Assembly (NCBI RefSeq): GCF_042429235.1
Contig: NZ_JBHMBA010000008.1
From: Arthrobacter_B citreus
Lineage (GTDB): Bacteria; Actinomycetota; Actinomycetes; Actinomycetales; Micrococcaceae
DNA length: 64,000 bases
Direction: 5' to 3' (one strand)
How positions within the stretch are numbered: the stretch's first letter is position 1; the number at the start of each line of letters is the position of its first letter. Shown piece after piece: positions 24,106 to 33,018 of the stretch. Both the position numbers and the translations under genes were made by a program. The notes under the pieces are model-generated. The model was not told the origin of the DNA, did not search any database, and worked only from the letters and a program-made list of their open reading frames with translations.

Positions 24106-25782
24106 TTAGGACTCCCGGAGCGTGATCTTGTTGAAGACCTCGTTAAGCAGGGGAGAGGTGGGGTAGGTCGCAACCCGGGGGGAGAGCGCCAGGGCCGAGA
24201 TGGGGAATGCCAGCGGAACAGCCGGCACCCGGGTGGAAATACGGTCGGAGATGGCGGTGTAGGCCTCGGTCTGCTCCGGCCCGGATTCCAGCGTGCGGGC
24301 CCGGTCGATCTTGCTCAGCAGCTGGGCGTCGTCATAGGCAAATTCCTCGGTGTAGCTGCCGAAGAGGCTTCCCACGAAGTTGTCCGGGTCGTCATACGTC
24401 CCGCTGATGCCGAACAGGTGCAGTGCGCGGTCTCCGCTGCGCTGCACGCTCTGCACGTAGTCGTTGGACCATTCCACCGGCACCGGCTTGATGTTCAAAC
24501 CCGCGGCGGTGAGCTGGCGGCTGAGCTCGGCATACACGCGCTCGGGCGTCGGCAGGTAGGCGCGGGTGACGTGGCGGGGATAGTGGAAAGGCAGCTCGGC
24601 GCCGTCGTAACCGGCTTCCTTCAGCAGCTCGGCGGCCCGTTCCGGATCGTAGCCGTAGTTGGTGACAGATCCTGAGGTGACGCCGAGTTTTTCGGGAACA
24701 AACTGGTTGGCCTGCTTCGTGCCGTTGAGGAACAGCCCCTCCAGCAGGGCGTCCTTGTCGATGGCGTGCGCAATGGCCTGGCGCATTTTGACGTTGTCCA
24801 TGCCGGGGAAGGCCTGGTTGATGCCCAGGTACATGATCGAGTAAGGATCACGCTGCAGGATCTGCATGCCGTTGCGGGCAAGGTCGTCCACATCGGAGAC
24901 GGTCACGAGGTCGTAGCCGTCCACCTCACCGGATTTCAGGGCGCGCAGGCGGCTGGCCGGACTGGTCATCACCTTAAAGACAATGGCGGAGATCTGGCCG
25001 CGTTCACCCCAGTAATCCGGGTTCGCGCTCAGGTGCACCTCGTCTCCGGCCCAGGACTCCAACAGGAAGGGACCGGTGCCCACGGGATGCAGGGCGTATT
25101 CGGAGATCTTTTGCCCGTCCCGGTCCTGGCTCAGGGCATCGGCGCTGAACTGCTGCAGGGCCGCGGGGGAGGACATGGCAAACTCGGGCGAGGCCAGCGC
25201 GGGAATGAATGCGGCAAGGCGGGTGGCCAGTTCAATGCTGACGGTGTACTCGTCCACGGCCGTGCTGGATTTGTAAATCGCCAGGGCGGGGCTGTCCGAG
25301 TACGCATTAAAGACTGCCTCGTAGGCAAGGTGCCCTGAACCGCGGGCCGAGGCCGGCAAATTGAACCAGCGGTCAAAGTTGGCGCAGACGGCTTCGGCGT
25401 TGAAGGGCTGGCCGTCATGGAACGTCACACCCCGGCGCAGCTTAAAGGTGTAGGTCCGGCCGTCTTCGGACTGGCTCCAGCTTTCGGCCAGCAGGGGGGT
25501 GGGCGCGGAGGTCAGGGGGTCGACGCCGACCAGGCCCTCCAGGATCTGCCGGGTGACCCGGTGGCTTTCGGTGTCCGTGGCCAGTGCCGGGTCCAGCCCC
25601 GCCGGGCGGGCAGCGGTGGCGAAGGTGAAGGGAGCAGCGGGGGTGCCGGGGGTCCCGGATGCCGAGCCGGACGGGGTGGCCTCACCGTCGGGTTCAGTGG
25701 CGGTGCATCCGGCGATGGCCAGTGCGCCGAGCAGTGCACCGGCCCGAAGGAAGGAGCGGCGGCCGATGCCGGAATCTGTCAC
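24106..25782 (-). CDS. peptide ABC transporter substrate-binding lipoprotein, family 5 (second copy)
   Basis: 558 residues. A GTG at 25780-25782 with a strong GGAGGAG site is chosen as start; longer in-frame extensions lack a signal peptide at their N-terminus. The signal peptide has a twin-arginine motif GRRSFLRAG (Arg8-Arg9) and a lipobox LAIAGC with Cys26 as the lipid anchor. The mature part has the family-5 fold with GVTFHDGQPFNAEAVCANFDRW and MYLGINQAFPGMDNVKMRQAIAHAIDKDALL. It resembles the receptor at 29956-31653 along its whole length, so the pair arose by duplication. It is divergent from the fused ATPase gene. Confidence 0.9.
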   Translation of the reverse strand: MTDSGIGRRSFLRAGALLGALAIAGCTATEPDGEATPSGSASGTPGTPAAPFTFATAARPAGLDPALATDTESHRVTRQILEGLVGVDPLTSAPTPLLAESWSQSEDGRTYTFKLRRGVTFHDGQPFNAEAVCANFDRWFNLPASARGSGHLAYEAVFNAYSDSPALAIYKSSTAVDEYTVSIELATRLAAFIPALASPEFAMSSPAALQQFSADALSQDRDGQKISEYALHPVGTGPFLLESWAGDEVHLSANPDYWGERGQISAIVFKVMTSPASRLRALKSGEVDGYDLVTVSDVDDLARNGMQILQRDPYSIMYLGINQAFPGMDNVKMRQAIAHAIDKDALLEGLFLNGTKQANQFVPEKLGVTSGSVTNYGYDPERAAELLKEAGYDGAELPFHYPRHVTRAYLPTPERVYAELSRQLTAAGLNIKPVPVEWSNDYVQSVQRSGDRALHLFGISGTYDDPDNFVGSLFGSYTEEFAYDDAQLLSKIDRARTLESGPEQTEAYTAISDRISTRVPAVPLAFPISALALSPRVATYPTSPLLNEVFNKITLRES

Positions 25783-26000
25783 AGCTGTTGTTCTCCTCCG
25801 GGACGCTCCATCCCTGGTTTTTGTCTTGCGGTGTCTGCCGGTGGCGCCGCCGGACGGCGGGCCAAAACGGGGCTTCCCTGCAAAGTGCCGGGGTATTCTC
25901 CGGACTTTTTGCATGGATGACCAGTCTAAATGATTAAAAACCGGTAAAGGCCGGTGAGACACGGCTCACACGGGCGCCCCAAGTAAGGCAGGATAGGGAA

Positions 26001-27821
26001 ATGACTGAAATGACCCCTGACACCCCCCTGCTTGAGGTGACCGATCTCGCGGTTAACTTCCGCACGACCGACGGCGAAGTCCAAGCGGTCAAGAATGCGT
26101 CCTTCACGATCGGCAGGGGCCGGACTCTGGCCATTGTGGGCGAGTCCGGTTCCGGTAAATCCACCACCGCCATGGCCGTTATCGGTCTGCTTCCCGGCAA
26201 CGGCAAGGTGGCCGCCGGCAGTATCCGTTTTGACGGAACTGAACTCGTGGGAATGCCGGAATCCAAAATGCGTGCCATCCGGGGCCGGTCCATCGGTCTG
26301 GTGCCGCAGGACCCCATGTCGAACCTGAACCCGGTGACGAAGATCGGCACCCAGGTTGCTGAGACCCTGCTGGTGCACGGGATGGCCACCTCCAAGGACG
26401 TGGACCGCAAGGTTATCGAAGTCCTCACCGCCGCGGGCCTGCCCGATGCCGCCCAGCGCGCCAAGCAGTATCCCCATGAGTTTTCCGGCGGCATGCGCCA
26501 GCGCGCCTTGATCGCCATTGGCCTGGCCTGCCGTCCGCGGCTGCTGATCGCCGATGAACCGACATCGGCCCTGGATGTCACCGTCCAACGGACCATCCTG
26601 GACCAGATCGGGCGGATGACCGACGAGCTGGGCACGTCCGTGCTGCTGATTACCCACGACCTGGGGCTCGCCGCAGAGCGTGCATCCGAGCTGGTGGTGA
26701 TGCACCGGGGCCTGGTGGTGGAAACCGGGCCGGCCCGCCAGCTGCTGGAAGACCCGCAGCATCCCTACACGCAGGCGCTGGTGTCGGCCGCCCCCAGCGT
26801 GGCGGCGGTGCGGCTGAGCCCCGGTGCCTTCCAGGTGCCGGCGGCGCAGCGGTTGAAGCTGGCCGAGGAGGTTTATGCCGAACACTCCGGCGCTGCGGGA
26901 CTGGCCGGTGAAGGCGCCGGCTCCGCTGTTCCGGCAGCCGAACCCTCCGCTGCCGCCGGCTTAGCCGAACCATCAGCTGCCGCCGGTGCACCCGGCACCT
27001 CGGGCCCCGCCGCGGCTCCGGACAACATCGTGGAAATCCGCGACCTCACCAAGGTGTTCAAGATCCGCGGACGCTCTGATGACTTTTACGCCGCACGCAA
27101 TGTGACCCTGGATATTCCCCGCGGCCGGACCGTGGCGATCGTGGGGGAGTCGGGCTCGGGGAAGACGACAACGGCCCGGATGCTGTTGAAGCTGATTGAA
27201 CCGACCAGCGGCACCATGACCTTTGACGGAATCGACATCGGCGGTTTGGAAAAGGGCAAGCTGCGCGAGTTCCGGCAGCGGGTGCAGCCCATCTTCCAGG
27301 ACCCGTATTCCTCGCTGGACCCCATGTTCACCATTGAGCGGATTCTGGACGAGCCGCTGAAAACCTATAACCGCGGCTCCAAAAGCGAGCGGGCCGCCAG
27401 GGTGCGCGAGCTGATGGACCAGGTGGCGCTGCCGCATTCGATGCTGCGGCGCTACCCCGCCGAACTCTCCGGCGGACAGCGGCAGCGCGTGGCCATTGCC
27501 CGGGCGCTGGCCCTGAAGCCGGAGCTGATCGTCTGTGACGAGCCGGTGTCGGCGCTGGACGTGCTGGTCCAGGCCCAGATCCTGAAACTGCTGGGAGACC
27601 TGCAGGCAGAGCTGGGACTGAGCTACCTGTTCATCTCCCATGACCTGGCCGTGGTCCGGCTGATTTCGGACTACGTGTGCGTCATGAAGGACGGCGAGCT
27701 GGTGGAAGCGGCGTCCTCCGAAGAGGTCTTCTCCAATCCCCGGCATCCGTACACGCGGAAGCTGCTGGCCTCCATCCCCGGCAACGAACTGAACATCGGC
27801 GAGGACGAGCTGGCCTCCTGA
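26001..27821 (+). CDS. peptide ABC transporter ATP-binding protein, fused DppD-DppF type
   Basis: 606 residues with two complete nucleotide-binding domains. Domain 1 (about 10-260) has Walker A GESGSGKST, signature FSGGMRQR and LIADEPTSALDVT. Domain 2 (about 345-590) has GESGSGKTT, LSGGQRQR and VCDEPVSALDVL. An Ala/Pro/Gly-rich linker of about 50 residues joins them, with the repeat EPSAAAGLAEPSAAAGA. Both carry the C-terminal oligopeptide/dipeptide extension (HPYTQAL and HPYTRKL). It should power the permease pair at 27914-29856, which it faces in a convergent arrangement. Start ATG follows a GATAGGGAA site. Confidence 0.93.
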   Translation: MTEMTPDTPLLEVTDLAVNFRTTDGEVQAVKNASFTIGRGRTLAIVGESGSGKSTTAMAVIGLLPGNGKVAAGSIRFDGTELVGMPESKMRAIRGRSIGLVPQDPMSNLNPVTKIGTQVAETLLVHGMATSKDVDRKVIEVLTAAGLPDAAQRAKQYPHEFSGGMRQRALIAIGLACRPRLLIADEPTSALDVTVQRTILDQIGRMTDELGTSVLLITHDLGLAAERASELVVMHRGLVVETGPARQLLEDPQHPYTQALVSAAPSVAAVRLSPGAFQVPAAQRLKLAEEVYAEHSGAAGLAGEGAGSAVPAAEPSAAAGLAEPSAAAGAPGTSGPAAAPDNIVEIRDLTKVFKIRGRSDDFYAARNVTLDIPRGRTVAIVGESGSGKTTTARMLLKLIEPTSGTMTFDGIDIGGLEKGKLREFRQRVQPIFQDPYSSLDPMFTIERILDEPLKTYNRGSKSERAARVRELMDQVALPHSMLRRYPAELSGGQRQRVAIARALALKPELIVCDEPVSALDVLVQAQILKLLGDLQAELGLSYLFISHDLAVVRLISDYVCVMKDGELVEAASSEEVFSNPRHPYTRKLLASIPGNELNIGEDELAS

Positions 27822-27837
27822 TCCTGGGATCCGCAAA

Positions 27838-27875
27838 CAGAAGAGGTGCCGCCCGTTGGGGCGGCACCTCTTCTG
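27838..27875. terminator. bidirectional terminator between ATPase and permease genes
   Basis: CAGAAGAGGTGCCGCCC (27838-27854) pairs base for base with GGGCGGCACCTCTTCTG (27859-27875) over a GTTG loop: a perfect 17-bp stem. It lies between the convergent ATPase (stop 27821) and permease (stop 27914). Confidence 0.85.
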
Positions 27876-27913
27876 CGTTGTGGCCGGTTCATCCGGCCTG
27901 ATGATGCTCCCGG

Positions 27914-28855
27914 TTACTTCTTCCGGGTTTTGGGATCCAGGGCCTCGCGCAGGGACTCGCCCAGAAGCGTGAAGCCCAGTGCGGTGATGGCGATGCAGAT
28001 GCCCGGCAGGAATGCCAGCTGCGGCGCCACCGCCAGTTCGTTCTGCGCGTAGGTGAGCATGCGCCCCCACTCGGCGGTCTGCGGCTTGCCGCCCCCGAGT
28101 CCCAGGAAGGACAGCGCCGCTGCGTCAATGACGGCCGTGGCCAGGGTCAGGGTGCCCTGGACAATGACCGGACCCATGCTGTTGGGCAGCAGGTGGCTCA
28201 TGGTGATGGTCCGCCGGCTCAGTCCCAGGGACTGGGCGGAGAGGATGTAGTCGGCACTGCGCTGGGAAATCATGGACGAGCGCAGGAGCCGGGCAAAGAT
28301 GGGCACCTGGGATACGCCAATGGCAATCATGATGGCGTAGGTGTTCTGGCCCAGGATGGCCGCGATGCTCACTGCCAGCAGCAGGTTCGGCACGGACAGC
28401 AGGATGTCCACAAAGCGCATGATGACGTTGTCCACCCAGCCGCCGAGGCCGCCGGCGATGACGCCGAGCAGCATGCCGCCGGCGAGCCCCAGCGCGGTGG
28501 AGACAATACCGATGATCAGCGATGCCCGTGCTCCCCAGATGAGCTTGGAGAGGACGTCGCCGCCGAAGCGGTCCAGGCCCAGCGGATACTCGGCAATCTC
28601 GCCCGGTCCGGGGATGGACGTGGGGGTGATTTCCGTCCGGCCGGGCAGGGCGTCGCCGCCGAACGGAGCCAGCAGCGGTGCCAGCAGGGCAACCAGGATG
28701 AACACCCCGACAATGACTGCTCCGGCGATGGCTGCGGGGTTACGCTTCAGCCGCGCGAAGGCGGACCTCCACATTCCGCTGCCGCGGGTGTCCACCTGTA
28801 CGGGCTCGTCCGGACGAACTGCGCCGCCGGGCGCCGGCGGGAGAATCGTACTCAT
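27914..28855 (-). CDS. peptide ABC transporter permease, DppC-like
   Basis: 313 residues: an N-terminal cytoplasmic stretch, the OppC_N segment with one span (RNPAAIAGAVIVGVFILVALLAPLLAPFG), then a five-span core with the EAA-type loop and the end SLREALDPKTRKK. Gene start overlaps the stop of the upstream DppB-like permease by 4 bases. Together the two form the membrane channel of a di/oligopeptide importer. Confidence 0.92.
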   Translation of the reverse strand: MSTILPPAPGGAVRPDEPVQVDTRGSGMWRSAFARLKRNPAAIAGAVIVGVFILVALLAPLLAPFGGDALPGRTEITPTSIPGPGEIAEYPLGLDRFGGDVLSKLIWGARASLIIGIVSTALGLAGGMLLGVIAGGLGGWVDNVIMRFVDILLSVPNLLLAVSIAAILGQNTYAIMIAIGVSQVPIFARLLRSSMISQRSADYILSAQSLGLSRRTITMSHLLPNSMGPVIVQGTLTLATAVIDAAALSFLGLGGGKPQTAEWGRMLTYAQNELAVAPQLAFLPGICIAITALGFTLLGESLREALDPKTRKK

Positions 28856-29856
28856 TGAACCCTCACCCTCGGGTCGATAAAGCCGTAGGAAATGTCAACG
28901 ATCAGGTTGATCAGTGAATACGCTATGGCGATGAAAATGATGAATCCCTGCAGGACCGGATAGTCCAGGTTGAAAATTGCGTCGCGGAGGAACCGCCCCA
29001 CGCCGCTGAAGGCGAAGACGGTCTCGGTCAGCACCGCACCGGAGATCAGCAGGCCCGTCTGCAGGCCAATGGTCGTGGTCACGGGAAGCATGGCGTTGCG
29101 CAGCACAAAGCGGCCGCGGATGGTTTTTTCCATCAGGCCCTTGGCGCGTGCGGTGCGGACATAGTCCGCTCCCTGGACCTCCAGCACGGAAGCGCGGGTG
29201 ATCCGCACGATGATGGCCAGCGGAATGGTGCCAAGGGCAATTCCGGGAAGGATCAGGTGCATGACCGCGTCCCAGGAGGCGTCCCACTCACGGGTTAACA
29301 ATCCGTCAAGGACGTAGAAGTCGGTGACGTGCGTGGCATCGATGCGGGGATCCTGCCTGCCGTCCGGGGGAAACACCGGAAGCTGGATGGCCAGCAGCCA
29401 CTTGAGGATGAAAGCCAGGAAGAAGACGGGAACCGTGATGCCCACCAGCGACAGCACCACCGAGGAATGGTCCCAGAAGCGGCCGTAGTGGGTGGCGGCG
29501 AGGTATCCGAGGGGGATGCCGATGCCGATGGCGAAGATCAGTGCCACCACTGCAAGTTCCAGGGTGGCCGGGAAACGGGTGGCGAATTCTTCCAGGACCG
29601 GGCGTCCGGTCACGATGGAGGTGCCGAAATCGCCCCGGAGGAGTTTGCCGACGTACGTGAAGTACTGCTCGATGAGGGGCCGGTCGAAGCCGTAGGCGGC
29701 GTTGATTGCGGCGACGGCATCCGGGGTGGCCTTGTCTCCGAGGAGGGCCGTGGCCGGGCCGCCGGGCAGGCTGCGCACCCACACGAACAGCAGGATGGAC
29801 AACCCGATAAGGGTGGGGATCAGCATGAGAAGGCGTTTGCCGATGACTTGCAGCAC
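28852..29856 (-). CDS. peptide ABC transporter permease, DppB-like
   Basis: 334 residues, six spans. LLMLIPTLIGLSILLFVWVRSLPGGPA at the N-terminus and the EAA loop VQGADYVRTARAKGLMEKTI are typical of DppB/OppB. It is preceded by a terminator-like hairpin (29915-29949) and the receptor gene 99 bases upstream, and overlaps DppC by 4 bases. It belongs to the operon receptor - DppB - DppC. Confidence 0.93.
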   Translation of the reverse strand: MLQVIGKRLLMLIPTLIGLSILLFVWVRSLPGGPATALLGDKATPDAVAAINAAYGFDRPLIEQYFTYVGKLLRGDFGTSIVTGRPVLEEFATRFPATLELAVVALIFAIGIGIPLGYLAATHYGRFWDHSSVVLSLVGITVPVFFLAFILKWLLAIQLPVFPPDGRQDPRIDATHVTDFYVLDGLLTREWDASWDAVMHLILPGIALGTIPLAIIVRITRASVLEVQGADYVRTARAKGLMEKTIRGRFVLRNAMLPVTTTIGLQTGLLISGAVLTETVFAFSGVGRFLRDAIFNLDYPVLQGFIIFIAIAYSLINLIVDISYGFIDPRVRVQ

Positions 29857-29914
29857 AGATGTCCTTTCTCAGCGGGGAAAACCTAGCTGGAGGAGAAGGG
29901 GGAGAGGACAGAAA

Positions 29915-29949
29915 GCGGGCCGGGGCGTCCCGAAGGAACCCCGGCCCGC
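29915..29949 (-). terminator. intra-operon terminator after the receptor gene
   Basis: GCGGGCCGGGG (29915-29925) pairs with CCCCGGCCCGC (29939-29949): 11 bp, 13-base loop, and on the minus strand TTTCTGT follows. It lies 6 bases beyond the receptor stop and 58 bases before the permease start. Partial termination here would give more receptor than permease, the usual stoichiometry. Confidence 0.75.
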
Positions 29950-29955
29950 GTGCTG

Positions 29956-31653
29956 CTACTTGGAGAGTTTGATCTTGTTGAACACTTCGTCGTTCACCGG
30001 GCTGGCCGGGTAGGACTCAACGCGCTCGTTGAAGGCCAGCGACGGTGCCGGGTGGGCCAGCGGCACAGCCGGGACAAACTGCGCAATGTCCTCATTGATC
30101 TGCTCGTACAGCGGAGTCTGCTCCTCCAGGCTGCTCACCTGGCGGGCTTCTTCGAGAGCGGAGAAGATTTCGGGGTTGTTGAAGCCGAACTCGGGCTTCT
30201 CTCCGCCGAAGAAGACGCCGACAAAGTTGTCGGTGTCGTTGTAGTCGCCCGTCCAGCCCAGCAGGTGAATGCCGTGGTCTTCGGAAACCTGCACGCGGTC
30301 GAGGTAGTCCGGGGACCACTTGTTCGGCTGCGGGTTGACCTTGATGCCCACCTCTTCAAGCTGGGCGGTGATGTTGGTGTAGACCTGCTCCGGGGTGGGC
30401 ATGTACGGACGCGAAACGCCGGTCGGGTAGTTGAAGTCCACCGTGAAGCCGTCGGGGTAGCCGGCTTCGGCAAGCAGTGACTTGGCCTTTTCGGGGTCGT
30501 ATTCGTACTCGGTGACGTCCTCGTTGTAGCCGTTGACGACGTCGGGAATGAACTGGCTGGCCACCTTGGTGCCCTCGGGCAGGGTCTGGTCAACCAGGGC
30601 CTGCTTGTCGATGGCGTGGGCAATCGCCTGGCGGACCAGCGGATCCGAGAGCTCTTCCACCTTCTGGTTCATGCCCAGGTACAGGATGGTGAACGGCTCG
30701 CGGGCCATCACGTTGTACCCGGCGTCCGCCAGGGACTCGGTGTCGGCCGGTGCCACCAGGTCGTAGCCGTCAATGGTGCCTGCCTCCAGCGACTGGCGCC
30801 GGGAGTTGGGATCATCGATCACGCGGAAAATGATGTCGGTAACCTGGCCCTGCTCGCCCCAATAGTCCTCGTAGGCGGAAAGGGTGATCTGGTTGCCCAC
30901 TTCCCAGGCATCGAACTTGAACGGACCGGTGCCGGTGGGGTGGCCCTTGGCGTACTCGCTCAGGGTCGGGGCTTCAGCGGTGCCGGATGCGGCGTTGGCG
31001 TCGAACTCCTCCATCGCCGCCGGGCTCTGCATCGAGAAGGCCGGGAGCGACAGCGCCGCGATGAATCCGGCAAACGGCTTGGCCAGGGTCACCACGGCTT
31101 CGGTGTCACCGGTCGCTTCGCAGGACTTGTACGTGGCGGTCTCCGGTGAATCGGAGAAGCCCTTGAACAGCTTGCTGTAGTAGTACGCCAGGCTTTCTTC
31201 CTGCTGGATCCCGGTGAAGTTGTACCAGCGGTCAAAGTTGGCGCAAACGGCCTCGGCGTTGAACTCCGTGCCGTCATGGAAGGTAACGCCTTCCTCCAGC
31301 GCGAAGGTGTAGGTCAGCGCGTCCTCGGACGTTTCCCAGGACTTGGCCAGCAGCGGTTCGGGGTCTGCCGTTCCGGGTTTCACGCCGACGAGGCCCTCGA
31401 AGATCTGGCGGCTGACACGGAAAGACTCGCCGTCGGAGGCGAAGGCGGGGTCCAGGGACTTCGGATCCGAGGAAGCCGCGAAGACAAAGGTGCCGTCAAC
31501 GTCGGAGGAGGCACCGGCGTCGCCGGTTCCTTCCTCACGCTCGCTCTGGGCGCAGCCGGAAAGGATAAGGGCGCTAAGGGCAATTCCTGCCGTGAGCGCA
31601 GCAGCCCGCCGCGGTGGGCGGCCGCCGTTCTTGATTCGGCCAGCAAATGACAT
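29956..31653 (-). CDS. peptide ABC transporter substrate-binding lipoprotein, family 5 (first copy)
   Basis: 565 residues. Sec-type lipoprotein signal: basic start, hydrophobic ALTAGIALSALI and lipobox LSGC with Cys34. The mature protein has the family-5 pattern GVTFHDGTEFNAEAVCANFDRWYN and LYLGMNQKVEELSDPLVRQAIAHAIDKQALV. Start ATG at 31651-31653 is placed 9 bases after GAGGAG; a 30-residue longer frame has no signal at its N-terminus. It captures peptides outside the membrane for the DppB/DppC permeases just downstream. A 7-bp inverted repeat 60-85 bases upstream may be an operator. Confidence 0.93.
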   Translation of the reverse strand: MSFAGRIKNGGRPPRRAAALTAGIALSALILSGCAQSEREEGTGDAGASSDVDGTFVFAASSDPKSLDPAFASDGESFRVSRQIFEGLVGVKPGTADPEPLLAKSWETSEDALTYTFALEEGVTFHDGTEFNAEAVCANFDRWYNFTGIQQEESLAYYYSKLFKGFSDSPETATYKSCEATGDTEAVVTLAKPFAGFIAALSLPAFSMQSPAAMEEFDANAASGTAEAPTLSEYAKGHPTGTGPFKFDAWEVGNQITLSAYEDYWGEQGQVTDIIFRVIDDPNSRRQSLEAGTIDGYDLVAPADTESLADAGYNVMAREPFTILYLGMNQKVEELSDPLVRQAIAHAIDKQALVDQTLPEGTKVASQFIPDVVNGYNEDVTEYEYDPEKAKSLLAEAGYPDGFTVDFNYPTGVSRPYMPTPEQVYTNITAQLEEVGIKVNPQPNKWSPDYLDRVQVSEDHGIHLLGWTGDYNDTDNFVGVFFGGEKPEFGFNNPEIFSALEEARQVSSLEEQTPLYEQINEDIAQFVPAVPLAHPAPSLAFNERVESYPASPVNDEVFNKIKLSK

Positions 31654-31711
31654 GGTTCTAACTCCTCTGGGGCGAGTGTTACCCGTGCAAACGGCGGGCA
31701 CCGTGCGTTGC

Positions 31712-31737
31712 GTGTCATCCAATGTGTTGTATGACAC
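31712..31737. promoter_or_regulatory. inverted repeat upstream of the peptide transporter operon
   Basis: GTGTCAT (31712-31718) and ATGACAC (31731-31737) are perfect inverted copies spaced by 12 bases, 58 bases before the receptor start. The size and position fit an operator. I cannot name the regulator; no regulator gene is adjacent. Confidence 0.45.
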
Positions 31738-31820
31738 AAACATATGGACAGAGCCTAATGGTTTGCCGCGAATCTGTAGGTATTGCTACTCCCGGCGGTG
31801 CGGTCACAATTTGGTCACAC

Positions 31821-31858
31821 AAAAGGCGGACGTTCCCTCGCGGGAACGTCCGCCTTTT
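31821..31858 (-). terminator. intrinsic terminator of the fasciclin gene
   Basis: AAAAGGCGGACGTTCCC (31821-31837) pairs perfectly with GGGAACGTCCGCCTTTT (31842-31858), a 17-bp stem with a 4-base loop and a terminal T-run on both strands. It lies 46 bases after the fasciclin stop, so it insulates that gene from the peptide transporter. Confidence 0.9.
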
Positions 31859-31904
31859 GCTGGTGCGGCGCTGCCGGCGGTGCCGGACTTTGAGACGCGG
31901 TGGA

Positions 31905-32600
31905 CTACATGGCGGGCATCAGGACCGTGTCCAGGAAGTAGACCGTGGCGTTCTTGGTCTGGACTCCGCCACAGACGACGGCGGAATCGTCAACCATGAG
32001 GCTGTCGCCGGACCCGGTGACGTTCACCTCGGCGCCGTTGACCGTGGCGTACATGCCGGAGAGCTCATCCGGGGTGATCTGGCCGGGAACCACGTGGTAG
32101 GTGAGGATGCTGGAGAGCAGGTCGGGATCGGTCTTCAGGGTCTCGATGGTGGCCGGATCCAGCTTGGCGAAAGCGTCATCCGTGGGAGCAAAGACCGTGA
32201 ACTCGGAACCGTTCAGCGTATCCACCAGGTTGACATCGGGGTTCAGCTGGCCGGAAACCGCTGCCGTCAGGGTGGTCAGCATCGGGTTGTTCGATGCGGC
32301 GGTGGCAACCGGGTCAAGGGACATTCCCTCGATGGAGCCGGCTCCTTCAGGCACTGCCGCCGCGTAGTCCGCGCAGCTGGCGCCGACGAGGTTGGCGGCC
32401 GGATCGGCGCTCATGGATTCAGTGGCGTCGGGGCTCATGGACTCCGAGGCCGACGGCGACATGCTGGATTCCGAGGCCATCCCGGAGGAGGAGCTGTCAG
32501 AGGAGCTCTCGGTGGAGTCGGAGTTGCAGGCAGCCATGCCCAGCATGGATACTGCGGCGATTCCGAGGATGGAAATGTTCCGGCGGGTCTTGAAAGCCAT
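31905..32600 (-). CDS. fasciclin-domain lipoprotein (MPT70/MPT83-like)
   Basis: 231 residues. Lipoprotein signal with lipobox GMAAC (Cys25), a 40-residue low-complexity Ser/Met/Glu linker (SSSDSSSSGMASESSMSPSASES), then one FAS1 domain (about 90-231) with FTVFAPTDDAFAKLDP and the H-box SILTYHVVPGQ. Two cysteines (CADY and VVCGG) bracket the domain and may form a disulfide, as in MPT70. Cell-surface adhesion-type protein. The start has the ribosome-binding site AGAAGGAG. A SigK-like promoter lies about 85 bases upstream. Confidence 0.93.
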   Translation of the reverse strand: MAFKTRRNISILGIAAVSMLGMAACNSDSTESSSDSSSSGMASESSMSPSASESMSPDATESMSADPAANLVGASCADYAAAVPEGAGSIEGMSLDPVATAASNNPMLTTLTAAVSGQLNPDVNLVDTLNGSEFTVFAPTDDAFAKLDPATIETLKTDPDLLSSILTYHVVPGQITPDELSGMYATVNGAEVNVTGSGDSLMVDDSAVVCGGVQTKNATVYFLDTVLMPAM

Positions 32601-32621
32601 GGTGTTTCTCCTTCTGGCGAT

Positions 32622-32660
32622 GGTCCCGCACGGCGGGACCTCGTGGTTGGTGTGAACACC
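32622..32660 (-). promoter_or_regulatory. hairpins in the fasciclin 5' leader
   Basis: GGTCCCGC (32622-32629) pairs with GCGGGACC (32633-32640) over ACG, and GGTGT/ACACC flank GA at 32649-32660. Both would be within the mRNA leader between the predicted promoter and the ribosome-binding site, where they could affect stability or translation. Confidence 0.4.
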
Positions 32661-32683
32661 TCTTGGTGCGAGGTCTCAGAAGG

Positions 32684-32711
32684 TCTTCGGCCCGGCTCCG
32701 GAAGCGGATGG
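32684..32711 (-). promoter_or_regulatory. SigK-like ECF promoter of the fasciclin gene
   Basis: On the minus strand CCATCC (32711-32706) is followed after exactly 16 bases by CGAAG (32689-32685). The established SigK consensus in mycobacteria is CCATCC-N16-CGAAT, driving the fasciclin genes mpt70 and mpt83. Five-sixths of the pattern and the target protein family agree. No sigK/rskA is within this window. Confidence 0.6.
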
Positions 32712-32793
32712 GTGGGAGGGCGAAAAGATTTTGATCCCCGTCACAGCGCGCCGGTGGGGCTGGTGAGGCTGGAGGTGCACCTGGGCAAAAGAA

Positions 32794-32821
32794 AACACCC
32801 CGGTCCGAAGACCGGGGTGTT
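32794..32821 (-). terminator. intrinsic terminator of tRNA-Leu
   Basis: AACACCCCGGTC (32794-32805) pairs with GACCGGGGTGTT (32810-32821) over a CGAA tetraloop. On the minus strand TTTTCTTTTG follows, 47 bases after the tRNA end. Confidence 0.9.
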
Positions 32822-32867
32822 ACCGATGCCGCAACTCATCCGGAAACGATGTCTCGACTCATTCCAT

Positions 32868-32952
<85 letters not shown>

Positions 32953-33018
32953 TCAGGTTGTCACTGCCGCGCAATTTCCGCGAAAAGGCACAAAACCAGC
33001 CTCCAGTGTACCCGAGGT

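Noticed and set aside
25951..25972. GTGAG/CTCAC inverted repeat before the fused ATPase gene
   Set aside because: Only 5 bp with a 6-base loop; too weak to claim as an operator without other support.
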